Shown: positions 16,410 to 23,982, counted from the first letter of the stretch. The stretch is 25,222 bases of DNA from an uncultured Oscillospiraceae bacterium (GCA_934593275.1 CAKTQE010000031.1:1-25222), one strand, 5' to 3'. Numbers and translations are program-made. Notes: generated from the sequence alone by a model not told the origin.

Positions 16410-16448
16410 CAAAGACCTGCCCCAAATGAACAGAGGGGCAGGTCTTTG
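16410..16448. terminator. Bidirectional terminator between def and malic enzyme
   Basis: CAAAGACCTGCCCC (16410-16423) and GGGGCAGGTCTTTG (16435-16448) form a perfect 14-bp stem. T-tracts are short on both strands, but the location between convergent genes supports termination both ways. Confidence 0.8.
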
Positions 16449-16455
16449 TGTGCAT

Positions 16456-17628
16456 TTAGATTCTTGCCACGCCGGACTTCCGGGCGGCTTCTGCCACGGC
16501 TTTGGCCACGGCGGGGCCGACCCGCTTGTCAAAGGCGGCGGGGATGATGTAGTCGGCACTCAGTTCTTCCGGGGAAACCAGGTCCGCCAGAGCCTCGGCG
16601 GCGGCCATTTTCATTTCCTCGTTGATATCCGATGCCCGGACATCGAAAGCACCCCGGAAAATGCCGGGGAAAGCCAGCACATTGTTGATCTGATTGGGGT
16701 AGTCACTGCGGCCTGTGGAAACCACGGCGGCACCGCCTGCCTTGGCATCCTCCGGGAAAATCTCAGGGGTGGGGTTGGCACAGGCAAAGACGATGGCATC
16801 TTTGTTCATGGTCTGCACCATTTCCCGGGTCAGGGTGCCGGGGGCGGAAACGCCGATGAAGACATCCGCACCACGAATCACATCCGCCAGCTTGCCGGTT
16901 TCCTTTTGCAGGTTGGTCTGCTGGGCCATTTCCTCCTTGACCCAGTTGAGGCCCTCCCGGCCGGCGTAGATGGCACCGCTGCGGTCAGTCATCACGATGT
17001 TTTTAAATCCGGCAGAGAGCAGCAGCTTCACAATGGCAATGGCAGCAGCACCGGCACCGGAGGTGACGATTTTAACGTCTTCTTTCTTTTTGCCCACCAC
17101 TTTCAGAGCGTTGGTCAGGCCTGCCAGGGTGATGACGGCGGTACCGTGCTGGTCATCGTGGAAAATGGGAATGTCGCACTTTTCTTTCAGCTTCCGCTCG
17201 ATTTCAAAGCACCGGGGGGCGGCAATGTCCTCCAGGTTGATGCCGCCGAAGGAGCCGGAGATCAGATAGACGGCGTTTACAAACTCGTCCACATCCTTGG
17301 TCTTGACACACAGGGGGAAGGCATCCACATCGCCAAAGGACTTGAACAGAACGCATTTGCCTTCCATGACCGGCATACCGGCCTCAGGGCCAATGTCTCC
17401 CAGACCCAGGACGGCGGAACCGTCGGTGATGACAGCGCAGAGATTGTGGCGGCGGGTCAGGTCGTAGGACCGCTCCGGGTGGGCCTGAATTTCCAGGCAG
17501 GGGGCGGCAACGCCGGGGGTATAGGCCAGGGACAGATCGTCCTTGGTTTCCACAGGCACGGTGGCCTTTACTTCGATTTTGCCCTTCCACTCACCGTGGA
17601 GCCGCAGGGCTTCCTTTGCGTAATCCAT
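16456..17628 (-). CDS. NAD(P)-dependent malic enzyme
   Basis: It oxidatively decarboxylates malate to pyruvate with NAD+ or NADP+, in the cytoplasm. The 390 residues are the usual length of the short bacterial type without a phosphotransacetylase domain. Motifs: SLAYTPGV with the catalytic Tyr at 36, GKCVLFKSFG around 90-99, the metal-binding FHDDQHGTA (156-163), the Rossmann GAGAAA (191-196) and the C-terminal ANPTPEI segment. The start is ATG 17628, preceded by AGGAGG with 6 nt spacing. It is a single-gene unit. Cofactor preference cannot be decided by eye. Confidence 0.95.
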   Translation of the reverse strand: MDYAKEALRLHGEWKGKIEVKATVPVETKDDLSLAYTPGVAAPCLEIQAHPERSYDLTRRHNLCAVITDGSAVLGLGDIGPEAGMPVMEGKCVLFKSFGDVDAFPLCVKTKDVDEFVNAVYLISGSFGGINLEDIAAPRCFEIERKLKEKCDIPIFHDDQHGTAVITLAGLTNALKVVGKKKEDVKIVTSGAGAAAIAIVKLLLSAGFKNIVMTDRSGAIYAGREGLNWVKEEMAQQTNLQKETGKLADVIRGADVFIGVSAPGTLTREMVQTMNKDAIVFACANPTPEIFPEDAKAGGAAVVSTGRSDYPNQINNVLAFPGIFRGAFDVRASDINEEMKMAAAEALADLVSPEELSADYIIPAAFDKRVGPAVAKAVAEAARKSGVARI

Positions 17629-17680
17629 AAGCTTCCTCCTAAATCATGCCGGTATGGCGAATATACAAAATAACACCTGC

Positions 17681-17709
17681 ATTGTACCATGGCAAAAACC
17701 GGATTGCAA
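17681..17709 (-). promoter_or_regulatory. Promoter of the malic enzyme gene
   Basis: Minus strand TTGCAA (17709-17704), 17-bp spacer, TACAAT (17686-17681). It is back to back with the nitroreductase promoter; the two -35 boxes are only 12 bp apart. Confidence 0.75.
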
Positions 17710-17721
17710 GGGAGAAGAACA

Positions 17722-17750
17722 TTGATTTTTCTTTTGGGCCATGATAGGAT
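17722..17750 (+). promoter_or_regulatory. Promoter of the nitroreductase gene
   Basis: TTGATT (17722-17727), 17-bp spacer, TAGGAT (17745-17750), 39 nt before the coding start. It is divergent from the malic enzyme promoter. Confidence 0.6.
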
Positions 17751-17789
17751 GGCTCTATAGAAAAAGATTTACGGAAGGAGCAAATCACC

Positions 17790-18371
17790 ATGTTTTTAGA
17801 CCTGGTAAAAAATGCCCGGAGCCACCGGGGATTCCGCCGGGAGCGGAAAGTCAGCCGGGAAGAACTCTTGTATCTGGTAGAGTGCGCCCGGTTTACCCCC
17901 TCGGCAAGAAACGGCCAGGTGCTGAAATACTATTTGGACAATGGGGAAGAAACCGTGGCCTCCATTCTGGCCCTGACCCGTTGGGCGGGGGCATTGCCGG
18001 AATTGGAGCTTCCCCGGAAAGGGGCAGAGCCACAGGCCTTTGTGGTCATCTGCCTGGACAAAAATTTGACAGACAGCCCCGCCGCCTTTCAGCGGGATGT
18101 GGGCATCGTGGCCCAGACCATGTTCTTAGCCGCCGAGGAACTGGGGCTGAATGGCTGCATGATCGGCTCCTTTGAGGCGGGGAATCTGAAAACACTGCTG
18201 GATTTGCCTGAAAATCTGGCCCCTCAGCTGCTGCTGGCCCTGGGGGAGGGGACGGACAACATCGTTGTAACGGACGTAGGCCCTGACGGAAACATCAACT
18301 ATTTCCGGGACGAGCAGGATGTCCATTACGTCCCCAAGCGCACGCTGGAAAGCCTGGTCATAAACGGTTAA
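17790..18371 (+). CDS. Nitroreductase family FMN-dependent oxidoreductase
   Basis: The 193-residue protein has the nitroreductase pattern: an N-terminal NARSHRGFRRE segment that contacts FMN phosphate, a CARFTPSARNGQ motif, and VGIVAQTMFLAAEELGLNG with CMIGSF that forms the FMN pocket. Such enzymes reduce nitro compounds, quinones or other substrates using NAD(P)H; the natural substrate is unknown. AAGGAGC precedes the ATG. It is followed by a large hairpin overlapping the next promoter. Confidence 0.9.
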   Translation: MFLDLVKNARSHRGFRRERKVSREELLYLVECARFTPSARNGQVLKYYLDNGEETVASILALTRWAGALPELELPRKGAEPQAFVVICLDKNLTDSPAAFQRDVGIVAQTMFLAAEELGLNGCMIGSFEAGNLKTLLDLPENLAPQLLLALGEGTDNIVVTDVGPDGNINYFRDEQDVHYVPKRTLESLVING

Positions 18372-18374
18372 AAA

Positions 18375-18421
18375 ACAACGCCCACCCCTTTATTTGGGAC
18401 TTGACAAGGGGTGGGCGTTGT
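18375..18421. terminator. Perfect 16-bp inverted repeat overlapping the next promoter
   Basis: ACAACGCCCACCCCTT (18375-18390) and AAGGGGTGGGCGTTGT (18406-18421) are exact reverse complements around a 15-nt loop. On the plus strand no T-run follows; on the minus strand six T residues do. The -35 box TTGACA of the next promoter covers the end of the loop and the first base of the right arm. It may end nitroreductase transcription weakly, block antisense transcription, or have a regulatory role. Confidence 0.6.
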
Positions 18422-18456
18422 GCTAGTATATAATTAACAATTAAGTTAAATGTTAA
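18401..18456 (+). promoter_or_regulatory. Promoter and operator of the ArsR/SdpI-like operon
   Basis: TTGACA (18401-18406), 17-bp spacer, TAGTAT (18424-18429). Immediately after lies an inverted repeat TTAACA (18434-18439)/TGTTAA (18451-18456) with 11 bp between the arms and a TTAAGTTAA core, a plausible autoregulatory site for the repressor encoded next. Confidence 0.65.
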
Positions 18457-18473
18457 ACAAGGAGGGACGTACC

Positions 18474-18737
18474 ATGGGCTTGCAGCAAACCATGAAAGCA
18501 CTGGCAGACCCCACCCGGCGGGAGATTCTGAAGCTTCTCAAAGACGGTAAGAAAAGTGCCGGGGAGATCGGGGAGCATTTTTCCGTTTCCGGTGCGGCCA
18601 TTTCCAGGCACCTGTCCGTATTAAAAGAGGCGGATCTGGTCTATGACAGCCGGGAGGGGAAGTACATCTATTATGAACTCAACGCCTCCGTATTGGAGGA
18701 GGCCCTGCTGTGGCTGACGGACCTGAAAAACACCTGA
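18474..18737 (+). CDS. ArsR-family repressor, SdpR-like
   Basis: The 87-residue winged-helix repressor has helix-turn-helix core SAGEIGEHFSVSGAAISRHLSVLKEA split over residues 26-50 and the wing LVYDSREGKYIYYELN. The cysteine pair used by metal-sensing ArsR/SmtB members is absent, which fits the SdpR type, where the partner membrane protein signals. ATG 18474 follows AAGGAGGG by 7 nt; the upstream in-frame ATG at 18450 lies in the operator. The SdpI-like gene follows after 19 nt, in the order known from Bacillus sdpR-sdpI and many Clostridia. Confidence 0.9.
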   Translation: MGLQQTMKALADPTRREILKLLKDGKKSAGEIGEHFSVSGAAISRHLSVLKEADLVYDSREGKYIYYELNASVLEEALLWLTDLKNT

Positions 18738-18756
18738 CCTTTGGAGGGAACAAGTT

Positions 18757-19791
18757 ATGTATAACAAAAAAACCAAACTTTTCTGCTATCTGCTGACCCT
18801 GCTGCCCTTAGGCTTGGGGCTTCTGCTGGGCCGGGGCGGGCGGATTCCCGGGGCGGTGCTGGGAACCCCTGTTCTCCTGGCCCTGACCCTGTGGTTCTGC
18901 ATGTATATCACGGAAAAAACGGAAAAGGACCCCAATAAGAACCGGAAAATCAACAATGTGGTGATTTGGATGATCCCGGCCCTTTCTAATGTGACCTTCT
19001 GGATGTCCTACCGTCTCTTTATCCAGGGGGCGGCGGTTTCCGTTACCCGGTACTTGGGGCTGCTCTTTGGCATTATGTTTTTGGTGCTGGGCAACTATAT
19101 GCCCAAATGCCGGATGAACAGCACCGTGGGCATCCGGGTCAAATGGACCTACGCCAGTGAGAAAAACTGGAATGCCACCCACCGGATGGCAGGGCCTGTG
19201 TGGATGGCCTGCGGTGTGGCCATGCTTCTATTGAGCTTTCTGCCCCAGGACACGGCCATGCCCTGGCTGATGCTGGTGCTGGTGGTGGGCAGCGTTCTTC
19301 CCGTCATTTATTCCTACTGGTTTTATCAGCAGCAGCTGTCCCGGAGAGAACCCCTGCGCAAGCCCCAGAAAGCCAACCCCAAAGTGACGAAAGTGGCCAC
19401 CTGGGCTGTGGTTTTTGTGTTGGTGCTGACGGCGGTGCTGCTCTTTACCGGCTCCGTTCAGGTCCGCTTTGAAGAAACCCAACTGGAAGTACGCACCAGC
19501 TACTATGGCCGGGCGGCTCTTCCCTACAGCGACATTGAGAGCGTGGAGCTGCGGGAGGAAAACGTACCCGGCACCCGCACCTGGGGCCTGGGTTCTTTCC
19601 GGCTGCTGGCGGGGTATTTTGAAAACCAGGAATTTGGCCCCTATGTCCGCTTTACCTATTATAATCCCCACAGTGCCATTGTGCTGCACACCACCAAAGG
19701 CCAGACCCTGGTACTCAGTGGGAAAAACCCAGACAAGACCCGGGAAATCTATGAGCAGATTCTGGCCCGGATTCCGGATGGAAACAATTGA
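18757..19791 (+). CDS. SdpI-family membrane protein with C-terminal PH-like domain
   Basis: The product is 344 residues. About seven membrane segments are visible (roughly 10-26, 32-51, 67-88, 98-113, 147-162, 168-190 and 213-231). The SdpI signature is clear: LGNYMPKCRMNSTVGIRVKW followed by SEKNWNATHRMAG at about 112-146. After the last helix a soluble region (about 235-340) with many beta strands (LEVRTSYYGRAALPYSDIESV) resembles a bacterial PH-like domain. Bacillus SdpI gives immunity to the SdpC toxin and sequesters SdpR at the membrane. No sdpC/sdpAB toxin genes are nearby, so this may be an immunity or envelope-stress pair without a local toxin. GGAGGG lies 8 nt before the ATG. Confidence 0.8.
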   Translation: MYNKKTKLFCYLLTLLPLGLGLLLGRGGRIPGAVLGTPVLLALTLWFCMYITEKTEKDPNKNRKINNVVIWMIPALSNVTFWMSYRLFIQGAAVSVTRYLGLLFGIMFLVLGNYMPKCRMNSTVGIRVKWTYASEKNWNATHRMAGPVWMACGVAMLLLSFLPQDTAMPWLMLVLVVGSVLPVIYSYWFYQQQLSRREPLRKPQKANPKVTKVATWAVVFVLVLTAVLLFTGSVQVRFEETQLEVRTSYYGRAALPYSDIESVELREENVPGTRTWGLGSFRLLAGYFENQEFGPYVRFTYYNPHSAIVLHTTKGQTLVLSGKNPDKTREIYEQILARIPDGNN

Positions 19792-19798
19792 ATTTTTA

Positions 19799-19839
19799 GA
19801 AAACCCCCGGGATTCTTCTTGACTCCCAGGGGGTTTTCC
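19799..19839 (+). terminator. Terminator of the SdpI-like operon
   Basis: GAAAACCCCC (19799-19808) pairs with GGGGGTTTTC (19829-19838), extended inside by GGGA/TCCC with a bulge. TTTTCC follows the stem core. The loop contains the -35 box of the greA promoter. Confidence 0.85.
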
Positions 19840-19847
19840 TCTATAAT
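19819..19847 (+). promoter_or_regulatory. Promoter of greA-lysS embedded in the upstream terminator
   Basis: TTGACT (19819-19824), exactly 17 bp, TATAAT (19842-19847), 43 nt before the greA start. The -35 box lies in the terminator loop and the spacer is the right arm of the hairpin. Confidence 0.75.
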
Positions 19848-19890
19848 ATTCAAAGCTATGGAAATTTTCATCTAAGAAAGGATTTTGAAT

Positions 19891-20367
19891 ATGGCTAAGG
19901 AATATAAAATCACAAGCCTGCGTCTTGCTGACCTGGAAAAGGAACTGAATTACCTCAAGACCACCCGGGAGCGGGAAGTCGCTGCCATGATCGCGGAAGC
20001 CCGGTCCTACGGTGACTTGTCCGAAAACTCCGAATACGATGCCGCCAAGAACGAGCAGGGCAAGCTCTATGGCCGCATTGCGGAAATCGAGGATATTCTG
20101 TCCCATGCCGTCATCATTGAGGATGAGAACGAAGCCACTGGCCGGGTAGGCCTGGGCTGCATCGTGGTGGTAGAGGACGAGAACGGCAAGCGTTTTGAGT
20201 ACCGCATCACCGGCTCTCAGGAAGCCAACCCCATGGAAAACAAGCTCTCTGACGATTCTCCCTTTGGCCGCGGCATCGTGGGCAAGGCTGCCGGAGAGGA
20301 CTTTACCGTCAACGCCCCCGCCGGGTCTTTCCGCATGAAGGTCATCAGCGTTTCTCGTGAGGGCTAA
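19891..20367 (+). CDS. greA: Transcription elongation factor GreA
   Basis: The 158-residue factor enters the RNA polymerase secondary channel and stimulates cleavage of backtracked RNA. The N-terminal coiled-coil hairpin (about 8-75) carries the acidic tip DLSENSEYDAAKNEQ, and the C-terminal FKBP-like domain (about 80-158) has NPMENKLSDDSPFGRGIVGKAAGED. Length is standard. ATG 19891 follows AAAGGA by 8 nt. Only 3 nt separate it from lysS, a common pairing in Firmicutes. Confidence 0.96.
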   Translation: MAKEYKITSLRLADLEKELNYLKTTREREVAAMIAEARSYGDLSENSEYDAAKNEQGKLYGRIAEIEDILSHAVIIEDENEATGRVGLGCIVVVEDENGKRFEYRITGSQEANPMENKLSDDSPFGRGIVGKAAGEDFTVNAPAGSFRMKVISVSREG

Positions 20368-20370
20368 GCC

Positions 20371-22317
20371 ATGGCAAAGTTTGTACCTCAGGCAGAAATG
20401 CCCCTGTCCGATCAGGTAAAGGTCCGCCGGGACAAGCTGGAAGCCCTCCGGGCCGAAGGCCGGGACCCCTATGTGCAGACCAAGTATGAAGTGACCTCCT
20501 CCGCCAAGGAGATCAAGGAACACTACGAAGCCCTGGAGGGCAAGACCGTGACCCTGGCGGGCCGTCTTATGAGCAAGCGGGGCATGGGCAAGGTGTCTTT
20601 CTGCGATTTGCAGGACAACACCGGCAGAATTCAGCTCTATGTCCGGTTTGATGCCATGGACGAGGCGGATTTTGCCCGCTTTAAGAAAAATGACATTGGC
20701 GACATCGTAGGTGTAGAGGGTGACGTGTTCAAGACCGAGCGGGGGGAGATTTCCCTGCGGGTCCGCAAGGCCACCCTGCTCAGCAAGAGCCTGCTGCCCC
20801 TGCCCGAAAAGTTCCACGGCCTGACCGACCGGGAGACCCGCTACCGTCAGCGTTATGTGGATTTGATCGTCAACCCCGAGGTCAAGGATACCTTTGTAAA
20901 GCGCAGCCTCATCCTGCGGGAACTGCGGCACTTCCTGGACAGCAAGGGCTTCCTGGAAGTGGATACCCCCATCCTGACCCCCTTTGAGATCGGTGCCTCT
21001 GCCCGGCCGTTCTATACCCACCACAATACTTTGGATATTGATATGGTACTGCGCATCGAGACCGAGCTGTACCTAAAGCGGCTCATCGTCGGCGGCATGG
21101 ACCGGGTGTATGAAGTGGGCCGCATTTTCCGGAACGAGGGCATGGACCCCACCCATAACCCGGAATTCACCTCTATTGAGCTGTACCAGGCCTATACCGA
21201 TTTCCGAGGCATGATGGACTTGGTAGAAGAAATGATGAAGACCGTGGCCATGAAGGTCTGCGGCACCTTGCAGATCACCTACCAGGGCAAGGATATCGAC
21301 CTGTCCCATTGGGAGAGAATGACCATGGTAGAGGCGGTCAAGAAGTATTCCGGCGTCGATTTTGCCGCCGTGTCCTCTGATGAGGAGGCCATCGCCCTGG
21401 CCAAGGCCCACAAGGTGGAGCTGCCGGAAATCCCCACCAAGGGTGCCATTCTGGCAGAGTTCTTCGATGCCTTCGTAGAGGAGAACCTGATCCAGCCCAC
21501 CTTTATTTACGATTACCCTGTGGAAAACAGCCCCCTGGCCAAGCGGAAAGCCGACGACCCCGCCTTTACCGAGCGTTTTGAGTATTTCATCAACGCCACG
21601 GAGTTCGGCAACGCCTTCTCCGAGCTGAACGACCCCATCGACCAGAAAGGCCGGTTTGAAAAGCAGGTGGCAGAGCGGCTGAAGCTGGACCCCGCCTCCA
21701 AGGCCCAGGTGGATTACGATTACGTCACCGCCCTGGAATACGGCCTGCCCCCCACGGGCGGCCTGGGCTTCGGCGTAGACCGCTTGGTCATGCTGCTGAC
21801 CGACTCCGCTTCCATCCGGGATGTGCTGCTCTTCCCCACCATGAAGCCCACGGACATGCCCAAGGCGGAAAAGGCTGAGGAAAAGACCGAGGAAAAAGCC
21901 GAGATGCCCTCTGTGGCGGCTCCTGCGGTGGAGGAGAAGATCGACTTTTCTAATGTGGAAATCGAGCCGCTGTTCCAGGACTTTGTGGACTTTGAAACCT
22001 TTGCCAAGTCCGACTACCGTGCCGTCAGGGTCAAGGCCTGTGAGGCCGTGAAGAAGTCCAAGAAACTTCTAAAGTTCCTCCTGGACGACGGCTCCGGCAA
22101 GGACCGGGTGATCCTCTCCGGTATTCACGACTATTATGAGCCGGAAGACCTGGTAGGCAAAACCTGCGTGGCCATCACCAACCTCCCCCCCAGAAAGATG
22201 ATGGGCATCGACTCCGAGGGTATGCTGATCTCCGCCGTGCATCACGAAAACGGCGAAGAGCGGCTGCATCTGCTGATGCTGGATAATCATATTCCCGCTG
22301 GCGCAAAGATGTACTAA
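20371..22317 (+). CDS. lysS: Lysyl-tRNA synthetase (class II) with C-terminal tRNA-binding domain
   Basis: It charges tRNA-Lys with lysine in the cytoplasm. An N-terminal OB-fold anticodon-binding domain (about 60-150) is followed by the class II core: motif 2 FRNEG (253-257) continuing THNPEFTSIELYQAY, and motif 3 GLGFGVDR (464-471). The normal enzyme ends at about residue 495. Here a low-complexity K/E/A linker (about 496-524) leads to an extra domain (525-648) with the EMAPII/Trbp111 pattern: DFETFAKSDYRAVRVKACE, KFLLDDGSGKDRVILSGI, and NLPPRKMMGIDSEGMLISA. This domain is standard at the C terminus of methionyl-tRNA synthetase but unusual on LysRS. The frame is continuous with no sign of a sequencing fusion. 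Confidence 0.96.
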   Translation: MAKFVPQAEMPLSDQVKVRRDKLEALRAEGRDPYVQTKYEVTSSAKEIKEHYEALEGKTVTLAGRLMSKRGMGKVSFCDLQDNTGRIQLYVRFDAMDEADFARFKKNDIGDIVGVEGDVFKTERGEISLRVRKATLLSKSLLPLPEKFHGLTDRETRYRQRYVDLIVNPEVKDTFVKRSLILRELRHFLDSKGFLEVDTPILTPFEIGASARPFYTHHNTLDIDMVLRIETELYLKRLIVGGMDRVYEVGRIFRNEGMDPTHNPEFTSIELYQAYTDFRGMMDLVEEMMKTVAMKVCGTLQITYQGKDIDLSHWERMTMVEAVKKYSGVDFAAVSSDEEAIALAKAHKVELPEIPTKGAILAEFFDAFVEENLIQPTFIYDYPVENSPLAKRKADDPAFTERFEYFINATEFGNAFSELNDPIDQKGRFEKQVAERLKLDPASKAQVDYDYVTALEYGLPPTGGLGFGVDRLVMLLTDSASIRDVLLFPTMKPTDMPKAEKAEEKTEEKAEMPSVAAPAVEEKIDFSNVEIEPLFQDFVDFETFAKSDYRAVRVKACEAVKKSKKLLKFLLDDGSGKDRVILSGIHDYYEPEDLVGKTCVAITNLPPRKMMGIDSEGMLISAVHHENGEERLHLLMLDNHIPAGAKMY

Positions 22318-22412
22318 ATGTTCCTGACCGCCTGATCTTGAAATCCTAAAAGGACCATATTTCGCCAAGCTTACACCAACGATTGTAAGCAAAGTACGGT
22401 GCAAAAATGAAA

Positions 22413-22444
22413 GCCGTCTGAATTCATTGTAGAGTTCAGACGGC
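22413..22444. terminator. Terminator between lysS and the AT-rich HEPN-like gene
   Basis: GCCGTCTGAA (22413-22422) and TTCAGACGGC (22435-22444) form a perfect 10-bp stem. Minus-strand transcripts then read TTTCATTTTTG; plus-strand transcripts read GTTTGCATTTG. It can serve both convergent genes. Confidence 0.75.
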
Positions 22445-22503
22445 GTTTGCATTTGTAGAAAGATAACAACCCACTATGCGGAATGCGCTGGAAAGGGTTC
22501 TGC

Positions 22504-23466
22504 TCATATCATCAAGTCTGCGTTTTGCTTAACTTTGTTCAGCACCATATCCGATAGATAACCTTGGCTATTCAGATGAATTGCCAAAATAATATACTCT
22601 GTCAAAAACATATCTGTATACATTTTAAAAGTGCCTTTATCTGCTTTGATACTGTTCATTCGAGCTGCAACATTGCCATGAAAATTGTTGCACCGGGAAG
22701 CATATAGAATACCAAAAAGAACGAACGACAGCCTTTCTTCATCTGTGAATTGGTATTTTTTCTTTGTTCCCTGCACATCACAGAATGTAATCTCAACTTC
22801 TTCTCCCAGCATGAGAGTTTTTAACTTCATTCCAAAACTATGTGTTATGGCTCGGCTCTTTTCCCTATTTGCATCGATAATTCCGAGATTCACTTCATTT
22901 CCGACAAGTGTAGGATTGGAAATCTGACAGTATGCCCTTCCATAAGCATTATCCAAAATATCCGATAGCAACGGAATCCTTCGTTTTAACGATTTATACG
23001 ATGTAGCTCTATATTTTTCTACTATCCCATTCTTTTCCATGGCATACCCTTTGAGCATATACGATGCAACATAATGAAATGTTTTATCTGGCATTTTTTC
23101 CAGGAAAGGCTCTAATACTGCTTTATACTTATTATTCCAGTCACCTAAAATCGCATCACGAACAAGTTCGATCCCCTTTGTGTCCTGACAAAATTTTACA
23201 TTGTTGTCCCTTAATTGCTGAACATAATACGAATGATTAAGTGCCTGCCAACAAAACAGTGTTGCCAAATCTGGTCTCTCTGGTAAGACATAATAGCTAT
23301 CGAACAGATGCGTTAATATTTCGTATGGATAAGGTACACCTTGACTTTCCCAGTTTTCATCATATATAAAATCAAGGTTTTCCAAAATATTATTATTACA
23401 ACGCGGTAGAAGAGCTAAATGACGTTTCTTCGAATAATCCTTTGCAAATTGCAAAATATCGTCCAT
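22504..23466 (-). CDS. HEPN-like domain protein in an AT-rich island
   Basis: The 320-residue protein is not recognised as a whole. Near the C terminus, SRCNNFHGNV gives Arg258-x4-His263, the arrangement of the HEPN RNase motif, and resembles the RNNLFHG form common in HEPN proteins; helices follow on both sides (LSFVLFGILYA before, TDMFLTEYIILAIHLN after). HEPN proteins are often RNases in toxin-antitoxin and phage-defence systems. The N-terminal two thirds contain many aromatic and charged residues and no motif I can name. The gene is visibly AT-rich with codon use unlike its neighbours, which suggests horizontal transfer. AGGTG lies 8 nt before ATG 23466. No obvious antitoxin or MNT partner is adjacent, only a coding remnant. 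The domain call rests on one short motif. Confidence 0.55.
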   Translation of the reverse strand: MDDILQFAKDYSKKRHLALLPRCNNNILENLDFIYDENWESQGVPYPYEILTHLFDSYYVLPERPDLATLFCWQALNHSYYVQQLRDNNVKFCQDTKGIELVRDAILGDWNNKYKAVLEPFLEKMPDKTFHYVASYMLKGYAMEKNGIVEKYRATSYKSLKRRIPLLSDILDNAYGRAYCQISNPTLVGNEVNLGIIDANREKSRAITHSFGMKLKTLMLGEEVEITFCDVQGTKKKYQFTDEERLSFVLFGILYASRCNNFHGNVAARMNSIKADKGTFKMYTDMFLTEYIILAIHLNSQGYLSDMVLNKVKQNADLMI

Positions 23467-23532
23467 AATGATAGCACCTATTTATTTTCTATGTTTATTC
23501 CTGTCACATCTCAGCCGATTACAGATCGTTGC

Positions 23533-23721
23533 CTACTGCTCACCACGATGAGGGGTGTGATTATCATAAATCTCCCTTATAAATAGCTTTAAATCCTTTC
23601 CGCCATATTTAAGATACATTCTTCCGCTATACCTATATTCTTTCCAGTTCTCCACACCAAGAGCGGTAAATATTGCACATTTAATTATACGCCATGTTTT
23701 ATATTTGTCAACAGGACACTT
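23533..23721 (-). pseudogene. Coding remnant upstream of the HEPN-like gene
   Basis: On the minus strand a 62-codon open frame ends in TAG at 23533 and is bounded upstream by TAA at 23724-23722. It has no good start near its 5' end; the first in-frame ATG encodes only the last 28 residues. The translation has a protein-like composition, for example ALGVENWKEYRYSGRMYLKY and then FIREIYDNHTPHRGEQ. It is AT-rich like the HEPN-like gene and ends 67 nt before it in the same direction. It may be the tail of a truncated partner gene. The family is not recognised; chance openness in AT-rich DNA is possible. Confidence 0.35.
23684..23711 (-). promoter_or_regulatory. Consensus promoter directed at the HEPN-like gene
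   Basis: Minus strand TTGACA (23711-23706), 16-bp spacer, TATAAT (23689-23684): both boxes are perfect. The transcript would have a leader of about 210 nt before ATG 23466, containing most of the remnant frame described above. Confidence 0.6.
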
Positions 23722-23849
23722 TTAACAACAGATTATCTATAGAATACAGAAAGTTTGAGTTGACTTAAAAGTGAAGCCTGGAACGGCTGTTTATTTCTTG
23801 TTGCCGAATTGTTTAGTCATGCAATTGCCGTGATTTGTGAGGAAAACCA

Positions 23850-23878
23850 TTTACATATGTGCTTTGAACCGATATAAT
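23850..23878 (+). promoter_or_regulatory. Promoter of the LytTR-PAS gene
   Basis: TTTACA (23850-23855), 17-bp spacer, perfect TATAAT (23873-23878). The leader to the coding start is about 98 nt and GC-rich in its middle (23913-23940), without a clear named regulatory element. Confidence 0.65.
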
Positions 23879-23982
23879 AGAAAGTGTGAATGCAGGCAAT
23901 ATATCAGTAGGCCGCGGTGCGGTTTCCGCAGGGGGCGGCAGTTCGGTTTGTGGGAAAAAAGTGAGAACCTGGAGGTATTATA

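Noticed and set aside
19228..21024. 598-codon minus-strand open frame across the SdpI-like gene, greA and lysS
   Set aside because: It spans three certain plus-strand genes plus a terminator and promoter, and has no family signature.
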